NCBI RefSeq assembly: GCF_024105735.1
Contig: NZ_JAAAML010000001.1
Span: 1,807,809-1,871,808, forward strand
Source of the DNA: Parahoeflea alexandrii
GTDB lineage: Bacteria > Pseudomonadota > Alphaproteobacteria > Rhizobiales > Rhizobiaceae
Length of the DNA: 64,000 nt
Direction: 5' to 3'
Shown here: positions 28,273-36,383 of the stretch, piece after piece
Layout: every line of letters begins with the position of its first letter
Numbering within the stretch: the stretch's first letter is position 1
Program-made: the position numbers and the translations under genes
Notes under the pieces: model-generated
The model's database searches: none
What the model saw: the letters and a program-made list of their open reading frames with translations, nothing else
What the model was told of the DNA's origin: nothing

Positions 28273-29223
28273 ATGAGCAAGAAATTCGCATCCGCCGGTG
28301 ACATGACGGAAAAGAACATCTCCTTTACGGAGATCGGCCGGGACATCTGGGCTTTCACGGCCGAGGGTGACCCCAATTCCGGCGTCATCATCGGCGATGA
28401 CAGCGTCATGGTGGTCGAGGCGCAGGCGACGCCGCGGCTTGCCAACAAGGTGATCGAGAGGATTCGCTCGGTCACCGACAAGCCGATCAGCCATCTGGTG
28501 ATGACCCATTATCACGCCGTGCGCGTGCTCGGGGCGTCTGCCTACAATGCGCCGACCGTGATCATGGGCGACGTGGCGCGGGCGATGGTGGAGGAGCGCG
28601 GCGCCGAGGACTGGGCGTCGGAGTTCGAGCGTTTCCCGCGGCTGTTCCAGGGCCATGAGAGCATTCCCGGGTTGACCTATCCAACGACCACCTTTTCCGA
28701 GCGCATGACGGTCTATCTCGGCAAGCGCAAGGTTGACCTGATGCATCTCGGCCGCGCCCACACCGCCGGCGACATCGTCGCCTGGGTGCCCGATGAGGAA
28801 GTCATGTTCACCGGCGACATCGTCGAGTACCACTCGGCGTGCTATTGCGGCGACGGCCATTTCGACGACTGGGGCGATACGCTCGACATGATCCGGATGT
28901 TTGATCCGCAGGCGATCGGTCCCGGACGTGGTGATGCGCTGGTCGGCCGCGAGATGGTCAATGCGGCGATCGACAGCACCCGCGACTTCGTCGATTCCAC
29001 CTATCGCCCGGTGGCCAAGGTGGTGGCGCGCGGCGGCACGCTGAAAGAAGCGTGGGACGCTGTGCGGGCCGAATGCGATCCGAAGTTCAAGGATTTCGCG
29101 ATCTACGAGCACTGCCTTCCGTTCAATGTCGCCCGCGCCTATGACGAAGCCCGCGGCATCGATACGCCACGAATCTGGACCGCGGAACGCGATGCGGACA
29201 TGTGGGCGCAGTTGCAGGGCTGA
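28273..29223 (+). CDS. MBL-fold metallo-hydrolase with an incomplete metal site
   Basis: A 316-residue metallo-beta-lactamase-fold protein 9 bases downstream of the fumarylacetoacetase. The first ligand motif reads THYHAVRVLGAS (residues 78-89), so the Asp and third His of HxHxDH are replaced by V and R. AHTAGD near 163 and FTGD near 180 keep a His and the bridging Asp, but the last His is replaced (GPGRGDAL near 216). This would leave one metal site. The gene is in the hmgA unit; I recall similar proteins in other alphaproteobacterial homogentisate clusters. It may hydrolyse a lactone or thioester intermediate; that is inference. Confidence 0.88.
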   Translation: MSKKFASAGDMTEKNISFTEIGRDIWAFTAEGDPNSGVIIGDDSVMVVEAQATPRLANKVIERIRSVTDKPISHLVMTHYHAVRVLGASAYNAPTVIMGDVARAMVEERGAEDWASEFERFPRLFQGHESIPGLTYPTTTFSERMTVYLGKRKVDLMHLGRAHTAGDIVAWVPDEEVMFTGDIVEYHSACYCGDGHFDDWGDTLDMIRMFDPQAIGPGRGDALVGREMVNAAIDSTRDFVDSTYRPVAKVVARGGTLKEAWDAVRAECDPKFKDFAIYEHCLPFNVARAYDEARGIDTPRIWTAERDADMWAQLQG

Positions 29224-29368
29224 AGCGCGCGGGCGGCTCAGTCCGCCCGTTGCATCCACCGCAACGCGATGAGTTCCATCGGGCATTGGGACATGCAACC
29301 TCAGCACAGGTCTTCCGGGTTCGAGGTTTGCATGGACCGTCCATCCAAAAGACAATTCGCGGGTTGAT

Positions 29369-29384
29369 AGTTACATCTGTAACT
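29369..29384. promoter_or_regulatory. Palindromic operator upstream of the flavin hydroxylase
   Basis: AGTTAC (29369-29374) and GTAACT (29379-29384) form a perfect palindrome around ATCT, preceded by TTGAT and followed by AATATTTTT. It matches the hmgA upstream element in TTGATAGTTACAT. A MarR-type dimer site is the most likely reading. Confidence 0.75.
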
Positions 29385-29462
29385 AATATTTTTGGTTTGA
29401 GGCGTGCGATTTCCGGCCCGATCAGATCAGGATCGGCCCGGTGATCGGCAGGAAGGGAGATC

Positions 29463-31070
29463 ATGAGCAAGATATTCGAGGTTCCGCTCTATCCGTATCA
29501 GCGCTGTGCTGACCAGGATCAGGCAACGCCGGTGCGCCACAAGGTGGTGGTTGTCGGCGCCGGACCTGTGGGGCTGGCGCTGGCAATCGATCTTGCGATG
29601 CAGGACGTACCGGTTGTCGTGATCGACGAGAATGACAAGGTCTCTTGGGGATCGCGGGCGATCTGCTTTGCCAAGCGGCCGCTCGAGATTCTCGACCGGC
29701 TCGGTTGCGGCGATCCGATGGTCGACAAGGGCGTGGTCTGGAACCTCGGCAAGGTCTACTTCGACGAACGCCAGGTGTTCGGCTTCAACCTGCTGCCCGA
29801 AGAGGGGCACAAGCGTCCGGCCTTCATCAACCTGCAGCAGTACTACATGGAGCAGTATCTGGTTGACCGGGTGCGCCAGTTGCAGGCCGAAGGCAAGCCG
29901 ATCGAGCTGCGCGGCGGCAACAAGGTTGTCGAGGTGACCCAGGATGACGAACGCGCCGAACTGACGATCAGCACGCCAGACGGCCCCTACAGGGTGCAGG
30001 CGGACTTTGCTATTGCCTGCGACGGAGCGGCTTCGCCGATCCGGACCATGATGGGGTTGGACTTCGTCGGCCGCGTCTTCGAGGACAATTTTCTCATTGC
30101 CGATGTGGTGATGGAGGCCAAGTTTCCGACCGAGCGCTGGTTCTGGTTCGACCCGCCCTTCAATCGCGGCCAGTCGGCGCTCCTGCACAAGCAGCCCGAC
30201 AATGTCTGGCGCATCGATTTCCAGCTCGGCTGGGATATCGACCGTGCCGAGGAGCTCAAGCCCGAGAACATCGACCGGCGGCTGAAGGCGATGCTTGGCG
30301 ACGACATCAGCTACGAGCTCGAATGGAGCTCGATCTACACGTTCCAGTGCCGGCGTATGGACAAGTTCCATCAGGGCCGGGTGATCTTCGCCGGCGACGC
30401 CGCGCATCAGGTATCGCCATTCGGCGCCCGCGGTGCAAATTCCGGCCTGCAGGACACCGACAACCTGGCTTGGAAGCTCAAACTGGTCATCGACGGTAAG
30501 GCACCAGTTACGCTTCTTGACTCTTATGATGCCGAGCGGGTTCACGGAGCGGACGAGAACATTCTCAACTCGTCGCGGTCGACCGATTTCATCACGCCGA
30601 AATCGGAGATCAGCCGCATTTTCCGCGATGCGGTTCTGGACCTGTCGGAGCGCTACGAGGCGACACGCCCGATGGTCAATTCGGGACGGTTGTCGGTGCC
30701 ATGCACCTATGACGGTTCGCCGCTCAATGGCGATGATTGCGCGTTGATGCCGGCGCGCACCCGTCCAGGCTCGCCGATGGTCGACGCGCCGGTTCCGGGC
30801 GGCTGGCTGCTCGACCGGACGGGCTTCGGCTTTCAGCTGATGACAATCGATGAAAATGCTCCTGAAGCACTCGATGTTGATGGGATCGAGGTGAAGCGGC
30901 TGGCGCTGACGACTCCCGGCGATGCGGATGGTTATCTCAAGCAACGCTATCTCGGAGACGCGAATTCCGCGGTCTATCTGGTCCGTCCGGACCAGCATGT
31001 GGCGGCGCGATGGGACCATTACGACGAAGCGGCCGTCAAGGCGGCACTTCTCAAGGCGATCGGGAGGTAA
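29463..31070 (+). CDS. FAD-dependent aromatic hydroxylase (MhpA-like)
   Basis: A 535-residue class A flavoprotein monooxygenase. The FAD motif is VVVGAGPVGLALAIDLAMQD near residues 29-48, the second motif FAIACDGAASPIRTMMG near 182, and the FAD-ribityl motif FAGDAAHQVSPFGARGANSGLQD near 310. It resembles 3-(3-hydroxyphenyl)propionate hydroxylases. In a homogentisate cluster a likely job is to hydroxylate a phenolic acid such as 3-hydroxyphenylacetate to homogentisate, but this is inference. It opens a second unit with its own operator and is followed by DUF2783 after 3 bases. Confidence 0.9.
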   Translation: MSKIFEVPLYPYQRCADQDQATPVRHKVVVVGAGPVGLALAIDLAMQDVPVVVIDENDKVSWGSRAICFAKRPLEILDRLGCGDPMVDKGVVWNLGKVYFDERQVFGFNLLPEEGHKRPAFINLQQYYMEQYLVDRVRQLQAEGKPIELRGGNKVVEVTQDDERAELTISTPDGPYRVQADFAIACDGAASPIRTMMGLDFVGRVFEDNFLIADVVMEAKFPTERWFWFDPPFNRGQSALLHKQPDNVWRIDFQLGWDIDRAEELKPENIDRRLKAMLGDDISYELEWSSIYTFQCRRMDKFHQGRVIFAGDAAHQVSPFGARGANSGLQDTDNLAWKLKLVIDGKAPVTLLDSYDAERVHGADENILNSSRSTDFITPKSEISRIFRDAVLDLSERYEATRPMVNSGRLSVPCTYDGSPLNGDDCALMPARTRPGSPMVDAPVPGGWLLDRTGFGFQLMTIDENAPEALDVDGIEVKRLALTTPGDADGYLKQRYLGDANSAVYLVRPDQHVAARWDHYDEAAVKAALLKAIGR

Positions 31071-31073
31071 TCG

Positions 31074-31268
31074 ATGACCGCGCTCAACACAAAGGCCAAC
31101 ATAAACGGGCCTGACGAATTCTATGCCGATCTGCTCTCGGTGCACGAGGGCCTCACCAAAGAGCAAAGCGACGCGCTCAATGCGCGGCTGATCCTGCTTA
31201 TGGCCAACCATATCGGCGACCGCGAGGTGCTGTCGCAGGCCCTGCGTGCCGCCGCGCTGAAAGATTGA
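31074..31268 (+). CDS. DUF2783 small protein
   Basis: A 64-residue soluble helical protein of the DUF2783 family (GPDEFYADLLSVHEGL, then LNARLILLMANHIGD). Members are found next to flavin hydroxylases in aromatic clusters, as here, with only 3 bases between the genes. It may be a small partner or stability subunit of the hydroxylase. No catalytic residues are evident. Confidence 0.85.
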   Translation: MTALNTKANINGPDEFYADLLSVHEGLTKEQSDALNARLILLMANHIGDREVLSQALRAAALKD

Positions 31269-31284
31269 ACGGAGGAGCATTGCC

Positions 31285-31827
31285 ATGAAAATCGAACAGA
31301 TCCATCACGTGGCCTATCGCTGCAAGGACGCCAAGGAAACCGTCAACTGGTATGTCGACAATCTCAACATGGATTTCGTGCTCGCCATTGCCGAGGACAA
31401 GGTTCCGTCGACCCACGAGCCCGATCCCTACATGCACGTGTTCCTCGACGCGGGGCAGGGCAACGTGCTGGCCTTTTTCGAGTTGCCGACCAAGCCAGAG
31501 ATGGGGCGTGACGAGAACACCCCGATCTGGGTTCAACATATCGCCTTCAAGGTGAAGGACCGCGATACGCTGGTTGCCTTCAAGGAAAGGCTCGAGGCCA
31601 ACGGCATCGATGTTCTCGGGGTGACCGATCACTCGATCTTCCATTCAATCTATTTCTTCGATCCGAACGGCCATCGCGTCGAACTGGCCTGCCCGGACCC
31701 GGACGAAGATGCCATGATCAAGCGGTTGGACTCGGTCAAGTGGGACATGCTTGAAGAATGGTCGAAGACCAAAAGGGCGCCCAAGCATGCAGACTGGCTG
31801 CACGCCAAGGAGCTGTCAAAAGCCTGA
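31285..31827 (+). CDS. VOC-family (glyoxalase/extradiol-dioxygenase-like) protein
   Basis: A 180-residue VOC protein with one module of the extradiol dioxygenase fold. Potential metal ligands are His in MKIEQIHHVAYR, His in VQHIAFKV and Glu in GHRVELACP. The C-terminal 45 residues form a charged helical tail (MLEEWSKTKRAPKHADW). It lies between DUF2783 and maiA in the same unit, so a ring-cleavage, isomerase or lactonase-like step on an aromatic intermediate is plausible; exact activity unknown. Confidence 0.85.
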   Translation: MKIEQIHHVAYRCKDAKETVNWYVDNLNMDFVLAIAEDKVPSTHEPDPYMHVFLDAGQGNVLAFFELPTKPEMGRDENTPIWVQHIAFKVKDRDTLVAFKERLEANGIDVLGVTDHSIFHSIYFFDPNGHRVELACPDPDEDAMIKRLDSVKWDMLEEWSKTKRAPKHADWLHAKELSKA

Positions 31828-31838
31828 GGACATCATCA

Positions 31839-32480
31839 ATGGCAACGCCCGTTCTTTATGACTACTGGCGCTCGTCAGCGAGCTACCGCGTGCGCATTGC
31901 GCTCAACCTCGCCGGCGTCGAGTACACGCCCGTGGTGGTGGACCTGCTGAGCAAGGCACACAAGAGCCCGGAACACCTGAAGCGCAATCCGCAAGGGCTG
32001 GTTCCGGCGCTCGAGATCGACGGGCTGATGCTGACGCAGTCGCTGGCGATCATCGAGTATGTGATAGAGACACGCGGCGTGTCGCTGCTGCCTGACGATG
32101 CGGCGGGGCGGGCGCGGGTGCGGGCGCTGGCGGACAGCATTGCCATGGATATCCATCCAGTCTGCAACATGTCGGTGGTGGCGCATCTGCTCGAACTTAC
32201 CGGCGGCGGCGACGCGGTCCGGTCAGCCTGGATGCAGAAATGGATCGGCGCCGGGCTCGAAGCCTTCGAAAAGATGCTCGATCATCCGGATACCGGAACC
32301 TTCTGCCACGGCGATGCGCCGGGTTTGGCGGATATCTGCCTTATCCCGCAGATCTACAATGCCGAACGCTGGGGCGCAGACATCTCCGGACTGAGCCGCA
32401 TCCAGATGATCCGGCAGGCCTGCGACGCACTGCCGGCTTTCGCCAGGGCGCATCCCGATCGGAACAATTTCAAAAGTTGA
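31839..32480 (+). CDS. maiA: Maleylacetoacetate isomerase (zeta-class GST)
   Basis: MaiA converts maleylacetoacetate from HmgA to fumarylacetoacetate, using glutathione. The 213-residue protein begins MATPVLYDYWRSSASYRVRIALN, which contains the zeta-class motif SSxSxRVRIAL, and has NPQGLVPALEIDG and QSLAIIEYV for glutathione binding. It completes the set hmgA, fumarylacetoacetase and maiA within 7 kb. The ATG at 31839 follows the VOC stop by 11 bases. The gene is convergent with the quinone reductase gene; only one base separates the stop codons. Confidence 0.95.
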   Translation: MATPVLYDYWRSSASYRVRIALNLAGVEYTPVVVDLLSKAHKSPEHLKRNPQGLVPALEIDGLMLTQSLAIIEYVIETRGVSLLPDDAAGRARVRALADSIAMDIHPVCNMSVVAHLLELTGGGDAVRSAWMQKWIGAGLEAFEKMLDHPDTGTFCHGDAPGLADICLIPQIYNAERWGADISGLSRIQMIRQACDALPAFARAHPDRNNFKS

Positions 32481-32481
32481 G

Positions 32482-33069
32482 TCAGATCCTGGCCAGGCGC
32501 TTTTCCACGCTGGCGAGATATCTGGCGCGGCTTTCCGGCGTGGACTTGTCCATCAGGTAATGCGCCATGAACAGCCGGCGGCAGCGCTTGCCGCAGAGCG
32601 CGCGCATGCCGCGCAGGATGGTGCGCTTGCCTGGGTGGGCCACGACATAGGACCACCAGCGCGGCGCGCCGCAAGTGGTGATCACACCCAGCAGATTGAT
32701 GTGGGTCATCAGCGGTTCGATCGGGCCGGGGCCGTCGGGGATGCGGAATGTCAGGTCAGGCGTCCAGACCCGGTCGAGCCAGCCCTTGAGCATGGCCGGC
32801 AGCCCGTACCACCAGGTCGGATAGACAAACAGCAGGCCCTCTGCAGCCCGGAGCCGTTCCGCATGTGTTGGAAACGGGTGATCGGCCAGTTTCATTTCAT
32901 TGTAATGGCGACGTTCATCGGCCGGCATCACCGGATCGAAGCCTTCGGCATAAAGATCGAGCAGATCAACCTCATGGCCGTTTTGCTCAAGTGTGCGAAC
33001 TGCCGTGTCGCGGATACTGGCGCAGAAACTTTCGGGCACCGGGTGGCAGTAAACCAGGAGAATTCGCAT
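32482..33069 (-). CDS. Flavodoxin-fold NAD(P)H quinone reductase, copy 2
   Basis: A 195-residue NAD(P)H dehydrogenase (quinone) family protein starting MRILLVYCHPVPESFCASIR. The core YPTWWYGLPAMLKGWLDRVW is the FMN/substrate loop of the NQO1/KefF/MdaB family. It should transfer two electrons from NAD(P)H to a quinone or similar acceptor. Its ATG shares one base with the stop of the upstream paralogue (TGATG), so the pair is translationally coupled. It is the last gene of a seven-gene leftward operon. Confidence 0.9.
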   Translation of the reverse strand: MRILLVYCHPVPESFCASIRDTAVRTLEQNGHEVDLLDLYAEGFDPVMPADERRHYNEMKLADHPFPTHAERLRAAEGLLFVYPTWWYGLPAMLKGWLDRVWTPDLTFRIPDGPGPIEPLMTHINLLGVITTCGAPRWWSYVVAHPGKRTILRGMRALCGKRCRRLFMAHYLMDKSTPESRARYLASVEKRLARI

Positions 33070-33650
33070 CAGATCCTGTCCAGGGCGCGTTCCACCTTCG
33101 ACATGAACGCGTGCCGCGTCTTGTCGGTGGAGAGGTTCATTTCATAATGGGCGAGGTAGTTGACCGGCGCGCCGGGCTTCACGGTCGCGCGCAGCATGCG
33201 GTTGGCGATCTTGCGCGGCGGATCGCCCATCAGCCATGTTCTGAAGCGCGAGCCGCCATAGGAGGTGACGACAACGATCCGGGTGATGTTGTGCAAGGTC
33301 GGCCGCACCTTGCCGTTGACCAGGCCGAAACTCACGCCGGGAAGAAACACCCGGTCGATCCAGCCCTTGAGAATGGCCGGATAGCCGTAATTCCAGACCG
33401 GGTAGACCAGCACCAGAGCCTCTGCCTTCAGCAGTCTTTCCACATAGTCCTCGACCGGCTGCCGGTTGATCTCAATGTCATGGTAGTTCAGTCGTTCGGC
33501 TTCGCTCATCACCGGGTTGAAACCGTCCTGATAGAGATCGATCGCATCGACCTCGTGGCCGTTCGCTTGCAGCCTCCCGACCGTCATACGGAACAGGCTC
33601 GCATTGAAGCTTGAGCCGACCGGATGGGCATGGACCACGAGAACGCGCAT
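33069..33650 (-). CDS. Flavodoxin-fold NAD(P)H quinone reductase, copy 1
   Basis: A 193-residue paralogue of the following protein, starting MRVLVVHAHPVGSSFNASLF and carrying YPVWNYGYPAILKGWIDRVF at the same place. The two are clearly related but diverged, so the duplication is not recent. It lies 9 bases after the FAD-binding oxidoreductase stop. Together they probably recycle an electron acceptor or reduce a quinonoid or heterocyclic substrate of this operon. Confidence 0.9.
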   Translation of the reverse strand: MRVLVVHAHPVGSSFNASLFRMTVGRLQANGHEVDAIDLYQDGFNPVMSEAERLNYHDIEINRQPVEDYVERLLKAEALVLVYPVWNYGYPAILKGWIDRVFLPGVSFGLVNGKVRPTLHNITRIVVVTSYGGSRFRTWLMGDPPRKIANRMLRATVKPGAPVNYLAHYEMNLSTDKTRHAFMSKVERALDRI

Positions 33651-33659
33651 GTGATTGAC

Positions 33660-35057
33660 CTAGCTTGCCTGCTTCAAGCCCTTGAACAACCATGTCTTTC
33701 CAGAACCGAAGTCATAGTCCGGATCGTCCCAGGCGATCATCTTGCCCGGGTTGAGCAGGCCCTTGGGATCGGCCTCGCGCTTGAACGCGAGCTGGATTTC
33801 ATCGGTCTGCTTCATGCCGCCTTCCTCAAGCGTGTAGCGGTGCGGATTGAAGATCGGACATCCGTTTTCGTTGTGCAGGTCCATGATTTCCTCAAGCCGC
33901 TCCTCGGTGGTGAATTTCACCAGCGGCAGGCCGAAACAGGTAATGTCGCCGTCAAAGCGGACGAATTCGAGATGCGAGATCAGCTCGCCGGGGAACATGC
34001 GATCCATCTTAGAGGCCAGTTCGAGCTGGTTCGGGAACGGATAGAGGACCTGCAGGTAGGTCCAGGCCGGGTCGACCCGGAGCGCGCGCAGGGTGGTGTG
34101 GTTCCAGGCCAGTTCAAACACCGGCGGAAGCCCCTTGAGGTCACCAGCCGTGGTAGCGTCAAATACGATCTCGCCCGAATTCCGCGCCGTGAAGGCCTTG
34201 AAAGCGTCATCGCTCTGCGGCGCCACCATGACCAGAACCACGCTCTGGCCCTCGCGGAGGAATTTCTGGTGGCGCTTGAAGTAATCGAACGGGCAGGGGG
34301 CGGCGACAACGGTGATCAGCTTGGTGAGAATCCCGTCCTGACGCGCCAGCCCATTCGCATAAGCGGCCGCGGCCTCGAAACTGTCAAAGCCGACGATGGC
34401 ATCGACCCAGTCATAGGCCGGCGCCAGCGGCATCTCTATCTCGGTGATGATGCCATTGGTGCCGTACGCATGCGTGACCTTGTGCAGATCCTCGCCGGTG
34501 AGTTCGAGCACCTGCGGTTCCTCTTCCATGGTGACCACCCGCAAGCGGATGATGTTGCCGAAGTCGCGCAGGCCGCCCCAGGAGATCGAACCGACACCGC
34601 CGGAACCGCCAGCGATGAAGCCGCCGATGGTGGCGGTGTGGGCCGTCGACGGGTGCATGCGCAGTTCCTGCCTGGAGGCTTCGCGCGCCGCCTTGTCGAG
34701 ATCGGAGCAGATCACGCCGGGCCCGCAGATCACGCGGCCTGGAGAAATCTCCTTGATCTCGTTCATGTCGGCGAGGCTGAGGACGAGGCCGCCGGACAGG
34801 GGCATGGCCTGGCCGTAATTGCCGGTGCCGGTGCCGCGCGGGGTGACGGGGACATCATGGCGGTAGCAGGCCCTGAGCACGCGGACCAGTTCTTCCTCGT
34901 TCTGCGGAGACGCGACGAGGTCTGCGGTCACATGATCGAGCTGGCGCTTGAGCACAGGGGAATACCAATAAAAATCCCGGCTCTTCTGCTGAATGATCTT
35001 GTCATTCTGCTCGATGCGGATGCCGTCCAGATCGGCGATCAGTGCGGTCAGGTCCAT
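33660..35057 (-). CDS. FAD-binding oxidoreductase (GlcD/VAO family)
   Basis: A 465-residue flavoprotein. The FAD-binding PCMH-type domain has VTPRGTGTGNYGQAMPLSGG near residues 70-90, followed by SGGVGSISWGGLRDFGN, and the C-terminal FAD-linked oxidase region ends with ADPKGLLNPGKMI. Such enzymes oxidise hydroxy acids, phenols or amines. It is 3 bases from the amidohydrolase in an operon with an ABC importer, so it likely oxidises the imported ligand or its hydrolysis product. The substrate cannot be read from the sequence. Confidence 0.88.
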   Translation of the reverse strand: MDLTALIADLDGIRIEQNDKIIQQKSRDFYWYSPVLKRQLDHVTADLVASPQNEEELVRVLRACYRHDVPVTPRGTGTGNYGQAMPLSGGLVLSLADMNEIKEISPGRVICGPGVICSDLDKAAREASRQELRMHPSTAHTATIGGFIAGGSGGVGSISWGGLRDFGNIIRLRVVTMEEEPQVLELTGEDLHKVTHAYGTNGIITEIEMPLAPAYDWVDAIVGFDSFEAAAAYANGLARQDGILTKLITVVAAPCPFDYFKRHQKFLREGQSVVLVMVAPQSDDAFKAFTARNSGEIVFDATTAGDLKGLPPVFELAWNHTTLRALRVDPAWTYLQVLYPFPNQLELASKMDRMFPGELISHLEFVRFDGDITCFGLPLVKFTTEERLEEIMDLHNENGCPIFNPHRYTLEEGGMKQTDEIQLAFKREADPKGLLNPGKMIAWDDPDYDFGSGKTWLFKGLKQAS

Positions 35058-35060
35058 GGC

Positions 35061-36383
35061 TCAGGGCTCCATCAAATCGTCAAGTTCGGAATAGTCGGGC
35101 AGTTTTGCGTCAATCGCCTTGCCGTTGCGGATCACGGTCCTGTCGCTTTCGGGACGCGACAGAAACTCGGTCAGGCTGCGGCCGCGGAACAGCACAAGGT
35201 CGGCCTTGCCGCCGGGCGCCAGCACTCCGGCGTCATCGAGCCCCATGGCACGCGCCGGATTTGCGGTCACGGTCGCGGGCCAGTCGCCGACGGGATGGTC
35301 GAAATGCACGATGCGGGTGGATTCGCGGTAGACTTCCAGCACGTCGAGATCGCCATAGGCATAGAACGGGTCGCGGGTGTTGTCGGAAGCGACCGCGACA
35401 TTTATGCCGCGCGCGGCCATTTCGTGCAGCAGGGTGACACCCCGCCAGCGCGGCGTGGTCGCATCCGGGCGGCGGTCCTGCAAATACATGTTGCACATCG
35501 GCAGGGAGACGACGGAAAGGCGTGCGCGGGCAACCTTGTCGAGTGTTGCCTTGACCCGGTCATCGGGCTGCCTTGCAAGCGAGCAGCAATGGCCGACCAG
35601 GATCTTGCCCTCGAAACCATGGCGCAGCGCGGCATCGGCGATCCGGTCAAGCGAGACCGCGTTGACATCGTCGGTCTCGTCTGCGTGAAAATCGAGATCG
35701 AGCCCGAGATCGATGGCTTTTTTGAACAGGCGATCGAGCAGTGCATCCAGATCGGGAACCATGTAGGTGACCGCGCCGAGAATGCCCCGGTGGCGGGCGA
35801 CGGTATCGGCGAGCTGATTGAACCAGCTTTCGTCCTGGGCCTGGTCGATGCCGAAGAGACAGGCGCCCTGCAACTCGATCCGGCCTTTCCAGCGCTCGCG
35901 CATGGTCTTGAAAACCGGCCAGGAGATGTCCTCCTGCGGCGGCACGGAATCGATATGGGTGCGCAGCGCCCGCGTGCCGTGGGCATAGGCGCAGGCCAGC
36001 GAGAATTCCATCCGCCGCTCGACATCTTCGGCTGTCCAACGGGCCGCACGATCCTCTCCGACAGCGTTGAGGGCGCCGGGGAAACTGCCGTCGGGGTTGG
36101 GCTTGCGGGCCCAGATGTGGCCCTTGTCGATATGGGTGTGGCAATCGACGAAGGCCGGGAATGCGATGCCGCCACGGCAGTCGACTGTTTCAGCAGCAAC
36201 GGGCGCGCCACCGGCGGGATGGATGGCTCTGATCTCTCCGTGAGTGACAGCAACGGTTGCCGGCGCAAATCCTTCGACGTCGAAGGCAAAGCCCTCGAAA
36301 CTTGCCAGATGCGACCGGTGCAGCCGGATATTGCCCAGAGTATAGGCGCCAGAGACTGGTATGGAGAGACTGCGCGTTGTCAC
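35061..36383 (-). CDS. Cytosine-deaminase-like amidohydrolase
   Basis: A 440-residue amidohydrolase of the cytosine deaminase type. The metal motif FVDCHTHIDKGHIW (near residue 80), HADETDD (near 205, His and Glu/Asp), VGHCCSLA (near 235) and VASDNTRDPFYAYGD (near 308, catalytic Asp) match the CodA/atrazine-type subgroup. These enzymes deaminate or hydrolyse cyclic amidines, cytosine, creatinine or triazines. GTG at 36383 starts immediately after the permease stop. In this operon it is the probable first hydrolytic step on the imported compound. Confidence 0.9.
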   Translation of the reverse strand: MTTRSLSIPVSGAYTLGNIRLHRSHLASFEGFAFDVEGFAPATVAVTHGEIRAIHPAGGAPVAAETVDCRGGIAFPAFVDCHTHIDKGHIWARKPNPDGSFPGALNAVGEDRAARWTAEDVERRMEFSLACAYAHGTRALRTHIDSVPPQEDISWPVFKTMRERWKGRIELQGACLFGIDQAQDESWFNQLADTVARHRGILGAVTYMVPDLDALLDRLFKKAIDLGLDLDFHADETDDVNAVSLDRIADAALRHGFEGKILVGHCCSLARQPDDRVKATLDKVARARLSVVSLPMCNMYLQDRRPDATTPRWRGVTLLHEMAARGINVAVASDNTRDPFYAYGDLDVLEVYRESTRIVHFDHPVGDWPATVTANPARAMGLDDAGVLAPGGKADLVLFRGRSLTEFLSRPESDRTVIRNGKAIDAKLPDYSELDDLMEP

